A DNA stretch of 64,000 nt. Origin: Rhabdophis nuchalis. Its lineage: Eukaryota > Chordata > Lepidosauria > Squamata > Natricidae. Location: positions 79,384,715 to 79,448,714 of the forward strand of contig CM077646.1 in the NCBI GenBank assembly GCA_039707465.1, in the 5' to 3' direction. The notes beneath the pieces were generated by a model that saw nothing but the letters and a program-made list of their open reading frames with translations, was not told where the DNA came from and searched no databases. Positions 1 to 9,929 of the stretch are shown here, one piece after another (position 1 is the first letter of the stretch; each line of letters starts with the position of its first letter). The translations under genes and the position numbers were made by a program.

Positions 1-289
1 GCTTTGTTGTAAAGATGGTTAGTCCACCAAGATTCCATTAGTGCCACATCTGGTCAGCACATTTTCATTCAGCGGTTAAACTGATGCAATTACTTCTGGT
101 GTATAAACATTATTGGCCTAACAGAAGAAATGAAAACAAAGTCTCCATTTTGGATAGGATATTTGGTTAACTTGGATTTCCTTCAAACTTTAATGTAATT
201 TAGAACCTGGGAAATACTGAATGTAAAAGAGAAGTGTCCCAACAAAGTAAAAATGAAGTATTAGGGATCATTGTTATAGAGAAAGCAGT

Positions 290-291
<2 letters not shown>

Positions 292-335
<44 letters not shown>
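292..335. repeat. (CA)n microsatellite
   Basis: About 22 perfect CA units. The short frame reading through it (His-Thr repeats) is not a gene. Confidence 0.97.
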
Positions 336-338
<3 letters not shown>

Positions 339-744
339 CCTTACTTAGCAACCACAATTGAAACCAACAATTCTGTTGCTAAATGCCTCAGTTGCAAAGT
401 AGAAACAGCACATGTCCATAACAGACTTGCAAAGTAACTTCCCATACGGTCATTAAGTGAGTTACCTCACTTGTAAAATGGAACATCACATGTCTCTGAC
501 TTGTTTTTAACGTCCACCTTGTCCATTAATCCTGCTTGTCACCAAGTGGTTGGAAAACCCTCAAATGATCAACATGGTCATAAATGGACATAGGTTGACA
601 AGTGCCCAAATCACATGGTAATGGAGCATGATCAAGGACCGTTTGCAAAGGTTTCTTTTACGCTGTTGTAACTTTAGATAGTTCCTAAACAAGGCAGTCA
701 GTAAGCAAAGACTACCTATAAAACACACACACATACACATCTAC

Positions 745-1075
745 ACATATAGAGGTAGTCTTAAACTTCATTCATTTAAGGACCACTTGAAGTTACAATG
801 CAACTAAAGCAGTGTTTCTCAACCTTGCCGAAGTTTAAGATGAGTGGACTTCAACTCCCAGAATTCCCCAGGCAGCCATGCTGTCTGGGGAATTCTGGGA
901 GTTGAAGTCCACTCATCTTAAAGTCGCCAATGTTGAGAAACACTGAACTAAAGAAAGTGACTTACAACCAATCCTAGTACTTGCACTTGTTTATGATCGG
1001 GTGCTTGGCAACCAGCTCACATTTATGATGGTTGCAGCATCACAGGGTCATAATGACCACCATTTACAATCTTTT
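745..1075. repeat. Snake dispersed repeat, interrupted by a hAT element
   Basis: Both flanks of the 810-945 element match a repeat seen elsewhere in this window (17.7-18.4, 21.0-21.35 and 57.85-59.09 kb). Shared phrases are 'cttggcaacc', 'tttatga..gttgcag' and 'gtcataa'. It is degenerate. I recognise it as a common snake interspersed sequence but cannot name its class. Confidence 0.4.
810..945. mobile_element. Palindromic hAT-type MITE with 8-bp TSD
   Basis: The two halves are almost exact reverse complements over the whole 136 bp. The ends are CAGTGTTTCTCAAC and GTTGAGAAACACTG. It is flanked by the 8-bp direct repeat AACTAAAG (802-809 and 946-953), the target-duplication length typical of hAT transposons. 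Related copies lie at 16497, 29837, 38689 and 59175. It encodes nothing, so it must have been moved in trans. Confidence 0.85.
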
Positions 1076-1112
1076 CATCCAGTTTCTGACAAGCAAAACC
1101 TATGAGAAAGCC

Positions 1113-1167
1113 TGTCTCTCTGTCTCTCCCTCCCTCCCTCCCTCTCTCCCTCTCTCTCTCTCTGTCT
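1113..1167. repeat. (TC)n / (TCCC)n pyrimidine tract
   Basis: Imperfect CT and CCCT repeats. The Arg-Glu-rich minus-strand frame over it is low complexity, not a gene. Confidence 0.9.
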
Positions 1168-1681
1168 CTCCATGTGCACAGACACTCATGTATTGGGGCA
1201 ATGTGCAGTAAAATTAATGTTTTTGCCCTTGTAATGAAAAATGGTCCTTTTTGTTTGTTTTTCTTTTTAAGCATGTAGTATTGTGATCCACTTACATATT
1301 TGTGACTATGAATAACGGTTTGTAAGAAACAGTTTAAAGTTTTTAAAATTCAGCAAAAAATATTTTTGGGAACAAAGATCACATTGCTCTCTATATTCTT
1401 TCTACTGAACTTTGCCTCATCCCAGGTTAATATGTGAGTAGTCTTATTCCACTATTTTCCCAGTTTAGGAGACCAGCCAGCAAAGCATAGAAGAGGCAGG
1501 AAAAAGCTTCCCTCTGCCAGTAGCTAAATCTGTGGCTGCTTCAGGTTCATAGCATGGAAAAACCAAAGTCTGTTATGCAGCCAAATTGTTTTATGGGAAT
1601 TGAGACATTGGTCCATTTTCTACAAGCATGATAATTTTATAATGCCGTAACAGACTCTTTTTTTTCTTTTTCGTGATTTAG

Positions 1682-1777
1682 TTTATCCCTCCCTTGAATC
1701 AGATGAAGATAATCCAGTGTTCAAATCGCGATCAAAAAAGAGGAAAAGTTCCGATGATGCACCATATAGTCCCACAG
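1682..1777 (+). CDS. PHF2: PHF2 coding exon (C-terminal region, exon 1 of 4 here)
   Basis: PHF2 is a PHD-finger/JmjC protein of the KDM7 family that binds H3K4me3 through its PHD finger. It acts in the nucleus as a chromatin regulator, with demethylase activity reported for H3K9me2 together with ARID5B. This exon lies in the disordered C-terminal tail. The frame reads [10 protein letters not shown], then [17 protein letters not shown], the acidic/basic segment I recognise from vertebrate PHF2. An AG acceptor (1680-1681) and GT donor (1778-1779) bracket it. The exon begins at codon position 2 and ends with one base of a split Ala codon that the next exon completes. The PHD and JmjC domains lie upstream, outside the window. 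The close paralogues PHF8 and KDM7A have different tails. Confidence 0.93.
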
Positions 1778-2431
1778 GTAATATTTGTGATATTAAATGC
1801 AAACTCATACAGGACAAAAACTCATGATAGATTTCAGTGACATGTGTACATGGAATACATGGCATACATTGAATTACAATTACATAAATTTTAATATGGA
1901 AAATATCTTGCTCCAAGTAGCTTGTCTGTATCCAGTTTGTTTTCTTGTAATATTACAATTTAATATTACAATTAAATTCATTTAAGATTACCTTTTAATA
2001 TTACAAAAGAGAAAGATAGAGAGAAGAGAACTGCACATCATGATTATTTTAAGGATTGGACTTTGGAGATCAGAACCATAATATTCTTGAAGAACTTCTA
2101 TAAAGTTTTCTGAACTAATTAAGATCTTCTCAAACCAATTTTGTATCTTGCGCACAAATCATACAATGGCACTTGCTTTTACTCTGAGATGTTTTGGAGA
2201 CAAATATTCCAAAATGCTTTGAAACACTTGGGACCCAACTACTTCCCTCACCCAGGGGGACAGAGGGTTGGATTGGGGGGGGGGGGGCAACATTGTGGGA
2301 ATCATGGTAAAGTTTGCTTGAATAAGAAGAAGTTAATAATAAAATCATAGAAATATGTTTACTTAATCTAGGTTTAATAATGTGTGGTAGTCCAACCTAT
2401 ATATTTAGGGGAATAGCACAAGCACTTAGAC

Positions 2432-2647
<216 letters not shown>

Positions 2648-2881
2648 GTAGGTTTTGGTTTATTCGGGTCTTTTCCCGTGTAAAATTAAAAGTGTTTTGG
2701 CAACGTTTCGACGGGATCACACCCATCATCAGGCTGGTGCCTTTGGTTTCTTTACTCTCAAGAAACCAAAGGCACCAGTCTGATGATGACGGGTGTGATC
2801 CCATCGAAACGTTGCCAAAACACTTTTAATTTTACATGGGAAAAGACCCGAATAAACCAAAACCTACATACCTACACACGT
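2648..2881. mobile_element. Foldback element B1 (family B, hammerhead-like core)
   Basis: Inverted repeat with arms 2648-2751 and 2761-2867 around a 9-nt spacer. The arms are nearly identical; the left lacks three bases (GTC) present in the right. The right arm carries CTGATGA (2780-2786) and GAAAC (2806-2810) separated by a partly self-complementary segment, which resembles a hammerhead core. It continues rightwards into 'cgtgaaaatctacgaaa', the shared end of family B (also at 44.6, 55.8 and 63.8 kb). Affinity to Penelope-like elements is possible but not shown. Confidence 0.6.
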
Positions 2882-2904
2882 GAAAATCTACGAAAACTCA
2901 CTGT

Positions 2905-3036
2905 TCCACAACACCCTGTTAGGGCCCCAGTTAAGAGAGGAGACATACTGTTTCTTTTTCTGCCTTTTGGCTCATCACCAAAGACCATCTAGACAGAAAG
3001 CCATGAATTCCGTTGTGTGAATTTTTTAATATATGT
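2905..3036 (+). repeat. Module X (recurrent about 120-bp unit beside family A)
   Basis: It shares 'ggctcatcacca', 'agaccat..agacagaa' and 'gccatga' with 62505-62655, and more weakly with 56030-56140. At two of the three loci it runs straight into a family A segment through 'tgtgttagttttat', which suggests it belongs to a larger composite element. Confidence 0.5.
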
Positions 3037-3073
3037 GTTAGTTTTATGAGCTGATCAATAAATAAATCAGAGA

Positions 3074-3120
3074 GACTAGGATAGATCTATTTCGAGCTTT
3101 TTAGCTCTCATCAGCTAGTC
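3074..3120 (-). ncRNA. Type I hammerhead ribozyme (mirror copy)
   Basis: Exact reverse complement of the ribozyme at 3155-3201, so the same fold forms in a minus-strand transcript. Confidence 0.8.
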
Positions 3121-3154
3121 ATACTCTTACTGGTTCAAATCCCAGTAAGAGTAT

Positions 3155-3201
3155 GACTAGCTGATGAGAGCTAAAAAGCTCGAAATAGATCTATCCTAGT
3201 C
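3155..3201 (+). ncRNA. Type I hammerhead self-cleaving ribozyme
   Basis: All conserved parts are in order. Stem I 5' strand is GACTAG (3155-3160). The core CTGATGA is 3161-3167. Stem II is GAGCT/AGCTC around an AAAA loop (3168-3181). GAAA is 3182-3185. Stem III is a short ATA/TAT pair around GATC. The cleavage triplet AUC ends at 3195, and the stem I 3' strand CTAGTC (3196-3201) is the perfect complement of GACTAG. Predicted cleavage is after C3195. The short stem III with an open stem I is the layout known from retroelement hammerheads. Activity and transcription are unproven. Confidence 0.85.
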
Positions 3202-3238
3202 TCTCTGATTTATTTATTGATCAGCTCATAAAACTAAC

Positions 3239-3327
3239 ACACACACACACACACACACATATATCTATATCTATATCTATAATTGTTTCACTCTGGTCTC
3301 TCTATTTATTGATCAGCTCATAAAAAC

Positions 3328-3369
<42 letters not shown>
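3239..3369. repeat. (CA)n tracts with a second family A tail
   Basis: A CA tract follows the A1 tail (3237-3260). A partial family A tail ('tattgatcagctcataaaaactaa', about 3304-3329) is then followed by a second CA tract (3330-3370). Both CA tracts start at the same tail position. Confidence 0.85.
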
Positions 3370-3376
<7 letters not shown>

Positions 3377-3572
3377 ACTTCACAGTGCTTTACAGCCCTC
3401 TCTAAGCGGTTTACAGAGTCAGCATATTGCCCCTAACAATCTGGGTCCTCATTTACTGACCTTGGAAAGATGGGAGGTTGAATCAACCTTGAGCCCCATC
3501 AAGATCAAACTCCAGACTGTGGACAGAGTTGGCTACTGCATTATAACCACTGTGCCGCCAGGATTCGGGCTT
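3370..3572 (-). mobile_element. tRNA-derived SINE (snake type)
   Basis: Read on the minus strand it has a tRNA-like head (A-box-like TGGCGGCACAGTGG, from 3548-3560), a body with 'ggttgattcaacc' and 'aatgaggaccca', and a tail with 'agggctgtaaagcactgtgaa'. The same tail occurs at 14160, 29740 and 41150. Its mobilising LINE is not identified here. Confidence 0.7.
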
Positions 3573-3699
3573 TATTTTTTATATTTGTTTCTTTGTAGTG
3601 CCCAAAATAGTTATATTCCTGTCATTAGCAATATATTTGGATTGTATACGCACTCCATTACCTGTTAGCTGTACTGTTTATTTTTTCTTCTGCATTTAG

Positions 3700-3809
3700 C
3701 AAGAGTTGGTCCATCAGTACCACGGCAAGACAGACCAGTCCGAGAAGGCACAAGAGTTGCTTCTATTGAAACTGGACTGGCAGCAGCTGCTGCCAAATTA
3801 TCTCAGCAG
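3700..3809 (+). CDS. PHF2: PHF2 coding exon (exon 2 of 4 here)
   Basis: Two bases complete the Ala codon split from the preceding exon. The frame then reads [16 protein letters not shown] and [17 protein letters not shown], a segment characteristic of vertebrate PHF2. The acceptor is TTTAG (ending 3699) and the donor is GTGAGC (from 3810). The exon ends exactly on a codon boundary, matching the phase of the next exon. This part of the protein is basic, alanine-rich and probably unstructured, and no catalytic residue lies here. Confidence 0.93.
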
Positions 3810-4984
3810 GTGAGCTCTCCAAACAGGGGCCAACCATCGCTTTCCCAAAATGTTGATTTCATGGAACATTGTTGTCCATGAACAAATTACTAATGAGAAG
3901 ATTTATCAAAGGAGGCCCTGCTTTTGATTTAAATAGTTATTCTATTTTACGGTCCTCAGAATTATATGGAAAACCAGCCAATGCTCAGTGTTGTCTCATT
4001 TTGAGAGCTGTGCTTGGAGTGCCATGTTAGTCTTTCAAATGGAAGGACTTTTTGGAATTGATATTGATTTCACCTTCTAAAGAATAGTGCAGATACCTGA
4101 AGGCAGCCCCTGATCTGCTGCTCCCCTTGCCACTCTGCCTCTGTTGCTATTTGGTTCTCCTTTTCTCCTCACAATCCCTCTACTCACTGCTTCTCCAATG
4201 AGGCAGCTCATTGCACACACTTACTCTCCAGGTGGCTACCCCAGAAATGTCCTTCTGGGTTGTTTTCAGCCCAGTTCAGGTAAACATGCTACAGCGCGTT
4301 GATCTAATGCACCTATTAGAGGACTACACATAGGGCTGCAAAGTAAACTTCAGATTGCTGCAAACCTTCATCCCAAAGGTATTTTTTTCCAAAAGGCAGC
4401 TGGATTATCTTGGTGTTTTTTCTGCTATCAGTTTTTGAAGTTGTATCAATTGATCTGCACTGAGGATTTTTGGACAATAAATGTGGTGTCATTTCAGAAA
4501 CCAGTTCTGCACTTATTTTGGGCTGATATCATTATTTCACATCACTTCTCGATGAAGTCCATAGCTTTCTGATTTTGATTTGTTTGTTTGTTTTTAAGTG
4601 TAGGGGCTGTCTAGCACGGTAGCATAATATGCATAACATCTAAAAGCTAAATACTGCATTTCGTTCCTTAATATTTTGTCAGTATTTTTTCCTGTATCAC
4701 AATGGAATCTCGTGATTTCTAAAAAGTATAAACCAGTCCTAATCATTAATATGTTTTCAGAAACCTTAAAATACTTACAGAGATACAACACACACCATTC
4801 ATGGAAAAACTTGCATAACAGGCAAATATCAGAGGAATATTTTTAGGATCAACACCCATGATAGGTTCTGGAAAATCAAATTATTGACAAATAATTTGGT
4901 GTGAGATTAGAAACGATCAGCTCTTTGTATATATATTTAAAAATCCTCAATTTTGCCACTTGGTCTGCATTTTTCCTAATGCTC

Positions 4985-6052
4985 ATCACTGATGATACTC
5001 AGCTGTACATCTCTACCCCAGACCACCCCAACAATGCCGTTGAAGTGATGCCTCGGTGTCTGGAGGCCGTGCGAGTCTGGAGGGGGAGAAACAAGCTCCG
5101 ACTCAATCCATCCAAGACCGAGTGGCTGTGGCTTCCGGCGTCATGATATAGCCAGTTGGTACCATCTCTGGCTATTGGGGGCGAGTCATTGGCCCCTGCA
5201 GAGAGGGCTCGCAACTTGGGTGTCGTCCTGGATTCTCGGCTGTCTCTAGAAGATCACATGACGGCCATGGCCAAGGGGGCTTTTTTTCAGGTCCGCCTGA
5301 TATGCCCTTTCTGGATCGTGACGCTTTATGCACGGTCACTCAAGCCCTCATCATCTCCCGCCTGGACTATTGTAATGCTCTCTACATGGGGCTTCCCTTG
5401 AGATGCACCCGGAGGCTCCAGCTAGTTCAGAATGCGGCTGCGTGGGGGATTCTGGGAGCGTCTAGATGCTCCCACGTGACACCTCTCCTGCGCGAGCTGC
5501 ACTGGCTGCCTGTGGCTTTCCGGGTGCGCTTCAAGGTATTAGTAACCACCTTTAAAGCGTTCCATGGCAAGGGACCTGGCTATCTGCAAGACCGCCTCCT
5601 GCTACCAAATGCCTCCCACTGTCCAGTTCGCTCCCACAGAGAGGGCCTCCTCAGGGTGCCGTCGGCCAGGCAATGTCGACTGGCAACCCCCAAGGGGAGA
5701 GCCTTCTCTGTGGCAGCCCCTGCCCTCTGGAATGACCTACCCCTTGACCTTCATATGATCACAGACCTGCGCCTTTTCCGTCTGGCTTTGAAGACCCATA
5801 TGTTTCGAGCAGCCGGCCTGGCATAGTTTCTAAACTGGCATACTTTTAAACGCTTTAGTTTTATATAGTTTTAGTAGGGATTTTAACAGGTTTCAGACAG
5901 ACTATTCATTATTTAATGTATTTTTAATAGGCTTTTAATTGCTTTCTATGTTTTTATTAGTGATTTTACTGCTGCCTGTACACCGCCCTGCGTTCCGGAA
6001 GGGAGAAGGGTGTTATAGAAATTTAAATATTAAATTATTAAATTAAATTAAA
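4985..6052 (+). pseudogene. L2-clade LINE copy A, decayed, 5'-truncated
   Basis: Begins inside the reverse transcriptase at the YADD region (here DDTQLYISTP) and runs to the 3' end. The frame is broken by a stop after LWLPAS (about 5144) and by a frameshift with a small deletion near 5300. From 5302 to 5826 the C-terminal region is open (LDYCNALYMGLPLRCTRR, ALWNDLP). The 3' UTR ends with 'caccgccctgcgttccgg' and an AT-rich tail. Older than copies B and E, judged by its breaks. Confidence 0.9.
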
Positions 6053-6099
6053 TTTACTTGCATACATTGTTTGCGTAGATGTCAGGTACAAAGAATCAG

Positions 6100-6320
6100 G
6101 GCCATATTTTACTTTGCAGTTTATTGCTTAAACCTTTACCCAAGAATCTAAGCCAATTAAAGTTCAGGGTTAAATTGGTGTCAGATAAGGTTCAACAGAA
6201 TTCAAGAGAGCCTGGACTTAGATAGTTTCTGGGAATGTAATGACTCTAGGCTAATGATTTGTTTAACTCTGATCCTCAGCTCTAGCTGCTCTTCTCCTAC
6301 CTCAGGACACTTTCCTTAAT
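6100..6320 (-). mobile_element. Solo-LTR-like repeat, copy 1
   Basis: Shares an ordered set of phrases with 7815-8070 and 42850-43055: 'ggttcaacagaattcaa', 'ctggacttag', 'gtaatgactctaggct' and 'gtttaactctg'. On the minus strand it has AATAAA near the far end, as in an LTR. No internal gag or pol is seen nearby. The class is inferred only. Confidence 0.4.
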
Positions 6321-6389
6321 GACTATCACTTTTGAAAGCTAACGATTGTTATTTCTCTCTCCCCCTCCCTTTCTCTCATCATGCGAAAG

Positions 6390-6651
6390 GAGGAGCAAAA
6401 GGGCAAGAAGAAAAAGAATACCAAAAAGAAACTATCTCCCAACAATGCCAATAAAATCCCTCAGGAAGGCAGCTCTCCTGAACCTCGGCTGGAGTGCCAT
6501 AGCAGTAGTTTAGCAGACCATGAGTACACAGCTGGTGCCAGCACACTTGGAGTGGCCCAAATGAACAGAGGCCCTCAGCCCATGGCCCCGGGAGTTTTCC
6601 TTACACAACGGAGAGCCTCATCATCATCACAGAATAATGCAGCTGCCAAAG
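6390..6651 (+). CDS. PHF2: PHF2 coding exon (exon 3 of 4 here)
   Basis: Starts on a codon boundary directly after an AG (6388-6389) and reads [14 protein letters not shown], a lysine-rich stretch. It then has [10 protein letters not shown] and [14 protein letters not shown], hallmarks of the PHF2 tail. It ends with one base of a Gly codon before the GT donor at 6652, and the next exon supplies GG. An in-frame ATG at 6381 lies in the intron and is not a start. The segment between the lysine run and LADHEYTA seems unlike the mammalian sequence as I remember it, while its two ends are conserved, so this exon probably evolves quickly. Confidence 0.92.
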
Positions 6652-6723
6652 GTACTTTCCATAGATTTGTCTCAAGAATGGTGTAAGATTTGGTCGGCCA
6701 ATCAAAGGGTTTTTTGGGGGTGA

Positions 6724-6845
6724 GGCTCAAAATTATTTATTTATTCATTTGTGTGTTTGTTTGTTTATTATTTACCTTTTTATAAAATTGATTGGCCACC
6801 CATCTTAACACAGGGTAACTCTGGGCGGCTGACGTACCTCAACAT
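6724..6845 (-). mobile_element. LINE 3'-end remnant
   Basis: On the minus strand it reads 'gccgcccagagttaccctg..aagatgggtggcc' into (AATA)-type repeats, like the L2-clade 3' ends elsewhere in the window. Only the terminal part remains. Confidence 0.5.
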
Positions 6846-7799
6846 GTCTTTCATTATTCTCCTATTTTATTTTACTTATTTTCTTTAACTTGAAAGCACA
6901 ATCAAGAAAAAAGAAAAAATGGAAGACATTTACAAGCAACATGAAATGGTATAACTTTCAAAGTTGCATTGGATTAATGCTGCATATAAATATGTTTTTC
7001 TATCAATGAAGCACTTAAAACCATTGTTAATATGAAATCCATATTCAGTAATTAACAGAGGCAAGCAATATAATAAGAGTCACCAGAATAAATAATTAAC
7101 AGTGCATTTCTATCTTATCCAAGATATCTATTATAAAATTTCATATAGAAAAAGCAGCTTTGAGACAACCATGAGCTGGATGACTGAGAATTTCCATAGA
7201 CATTTGTAATATTCATAGTAAATAATATTTATCTTTCATGAATATTCTCATTGTTACATATTGTCATGCTTAGCTTATGAATCCATTTAATTATACAAAC
7301 AATGACATGTTTAATTTTTGTGTCGTATTTCCATAATAATTTACTAAGTGTTCTGAATTTTGTCTTACAAGCTCTTCAAATTCAACTTTCTAAATGTTGT
7401 ACCTTAGTTTTGCAATTTGTTTTGAATTGCACTACTAATCTGAACATATTAAAACCAATGAGGCATTTCTGTCTAAGGGAGAATCTTGAAAGATTTCACC
7501 TTTCTTTAGTTAGACATTCATTCAATCAAATTTATATAATTTAGGTGCATAAAATTGATTAAAATTTCATCAATCGATGCTTTTTGTATTTTTAAAAATA
7601 AATTCCCATGTACTCAATCATTAAAACTCTGGTACTTGCTATAAATATTACTACTCCAATTCAGATACCTTCCAAGTACTAATTTGAATCTTAATAATCT
7701 GATATGTTCTTCACATTTGTCTGGGAATTAGTAATTATCTTCAGATATTTTGAGATTCACCTTCCCTAAGCGATGTCTCCATGCCATGCTGAGTGCTAC

Positions 7800-8075
7800 A
7801 TTCTTGAGGGCAACTCTCTTGCCGACTGTGTCTCAGTCACAAATAATCAGGAGCATTCATTGAGTTCAAAGCACAGAAGAGTTTATTATTGATACCTTTA
7901 ATACAAGAATCCAATCAATTAACAGTCAAATCTAAATTGTCAAAATGAGGCTCAACCTAATTCACAGGAGGCTGGACTTAAGTCTCTTGTGCCAATGCAG
8001 TGACTCCAAACTGATGACACGTTTAACTCTGTCTTCTAGTTTAGCCTGTGCTTCTTCTACACAATGACAGAGAAA
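7800..8075 (-). mobile_element. Solo-LTR-like repeat, copy 2
   Basis: The best preserved of three copies. The minus strand has an AATAAA close to 'actcttctgtgctttgaa' and then a short U5-like end. There is no protein-coding interior. Confirmation needs flanking 4-6 bp duplications, which I could not recognise. Confidence 0.42.
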
Positions 8076-8319
8076 TTAAAGGAGCATATAATACCAGAGA
8101 AACCACTAAGAGAGCTAAGATAATTGCATTATTTACACAGTTCATCCTCAGATATTCATTAAATAATATTTGAAGAGACGTTTAGCTTTTTTTATTTGTA
8201 ACTTTTTTCTAATTGAAAATTTTTTCATTCTTAGAAGTGGCAAAGCAAATTTCATTTAATCCCACCCAATGGAATTGGGAAAAATATGGATATCAAGAAA
8301 ATGTGAGGATCTTTCAAGG

Positions 8320-8604
8320 CAGCAGTCTCCAACTTTTGCGGCTTGGTGGAAAGTAGGGAACTGGATCACATGAGTGGCAAGTTGGTGCACATGCACGTAG
8401 CCTTTGTGTGAGCAGTGGCTTGGCGCATGAGCACGCAACTCAACTTGCATAGGTGGCAGACCGACACGCACATGCATGTGCACAAATGCTTGCTGGCCCA
8501 CTGCTTGTGCAAGTTGCACTTGCTGCACCAGCCACTCACGTGGCCCAATTCCAAATAGACCACGATCTGGTAATGGGCCGTGGGCCCAGGGTTGGGGACC
8601 CCTG
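8320..8604. mobile_element. hAT-type MITE, GGGGTCCCCAAC-end family
   Basis: The ends are CAGCAGTCTCCAAC and GTTGGGGACCCCTG. The flanking octamers TTTCAAGG and TTTTAAAG agree at 6 of 8 positions, consistent with an old hAT insertion. The interior is non-coding and rich in CA/TG. Confidence 0.65.
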
Positions 8605-9929
8605 TTTTAAAGTATAACCAAAATCAAAGTACATAAACTTTGAATATAGCTTTCCGATCATTTAGCTGCTATCTAAACTTACCATACATATACTGTAGTA
8701 TTTGGCAAATCTCAGCTTCTTGCAGTACTCTCAGTAAAGAAATTTACCAAAAAACCATACAGGTAGTACAAACTAGGAGCATCTAGTTCTTTGGAATCAT
8801 GTGGATATTTCAGCTGAAAAAAAGGTGAACAGATGGCTTCCACAAGATCCGTTTTGTTTTTCCTGGTGCTGTAAATATTCCCGACATTTGTTCATATATG
8901 TTTGGGAAGGTGAACAGATGTGGAACACTTCTGAAGAACTAGATGAGTAACAACTGGATTTTACATTTTTCAGAAATGGGGCTTCTCTTAATATTCAATT
9001 CTTTATCCTGGAAGCCTTTGAAAAAGTCCTGGGTTCAACCGGATACCACAATAGTACCTGAAAAAGCCTAGTTTGAAGCCATCTTTCACATTTATTCTTA
9101 ATGATCAAATGTTCCTTTTCTGATTTTTTTTTCTTCGACTAGGAATTCTGAGAACTGTTGTTCAAATATATTTGACAGCATTAGTTTGGAGAAGACTTTA
9201 GTGTATTTTCAATAGTATGATTGTATACATATGGATTTTGACTAACATAAAACCTGAATAATCAGTCTCTGTATTTCTTACTTGTCCTGAAAAATCTATG
9301 TGAAATAAATCTTTGGTTTTACAAGTCATTGAGAGTTTATTCACAAAACCCACAGAGATTTTGTTGTAGCTGTTCAGATAAAAAACTTGCGCTCATTTTT
9401 ATCTGAAAGTAATTGTTTTTATAACTTGAATTGACCATCCAGTATATTGCCACATATGGGGTATTTGTTTTATTGTGAGAGAGGCATGAATGGACAAAAC
9501 AGTGTATAACGGATTAAATTATCCACAGAAACACTTAGGAAATGGGTCCCAAGATAGATCAAATTTTAGCCTTTCCTAATTCAAGAAGCAGCAATGAAGG
9601 GACGAGACAGGAGATGTCATAAAAAGATGTCATAAAGAGAATATTTTTAAAACCTCAAATGAATTGAAGATGACACCATTTACTACTTGTCATAAAATTT
9701 GAATTTTATAACAAATTTTATAACTAAGAACTAATCTGAAAGTACCAGTTTCATAAATTAGTTTCATAAACTAATTTAGGAAAAAACTGAATAACTAAGC
9801 AGCTTTTTCTCAAAAGATGGAGACAATTGTACTATAACCTTAATGTAGAAGACGATACAATAATAGTTCCTTCTGTGGTGTGTCACTTCTGATAGATCAT
9901 TTGTACATTCAAAAATTAGAACTGCAATA

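Larger units (their letters stand above)
1..1681 (+). other. PHF2 intron, 3' part
   Basis: Non-coding sequence ending in a pyrimidine-rich tract and an AG acceptor at 1680-1681, directly before a recognisable PHF2 exon. It contains a (CA)n tract, a snake dispersed repeat and a palindromic hAT-type element, listed separately. No other coding signal is seen. Confidence 0.8.
3034..3241. mobile_element. Family A element as a perfect palindrome (100-bp arms)
   Basis: Bases 3034-3133 are the exact reverse complement of 3142-3241, around the 8-nt spacer TTCAAATC. The spacer sits inside a tRNA-type B box (GGTTCAAATCC). Each arm holds a complete hammerhead ribozyme plus a tail containing 'gatcagctcataaaactaa' that runs into (CA)n on the right. 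Perfect identity over 100 bp implies a recent origin or ongoing arm-to-arm conversion. Confidence 0.88.
3810..6389 (+). other. PHF2 intron with L2 and LTR-like insertions
   Basis: Donor GTGAGC and acceptor CGAAAG. About 3810-4980 appears to be unique AT-rich sequence with no exon. The rest holds a decayed L2 element and an LTR-like repeat. Confidence 0.85.

Noticed and set aside
3034..3241. CRISPR-like or prokaryotic terminator hairpin
   Set aside because: The genome is clearly vertebrate; the palindrome contains a hammerhead and a SINE-like head.
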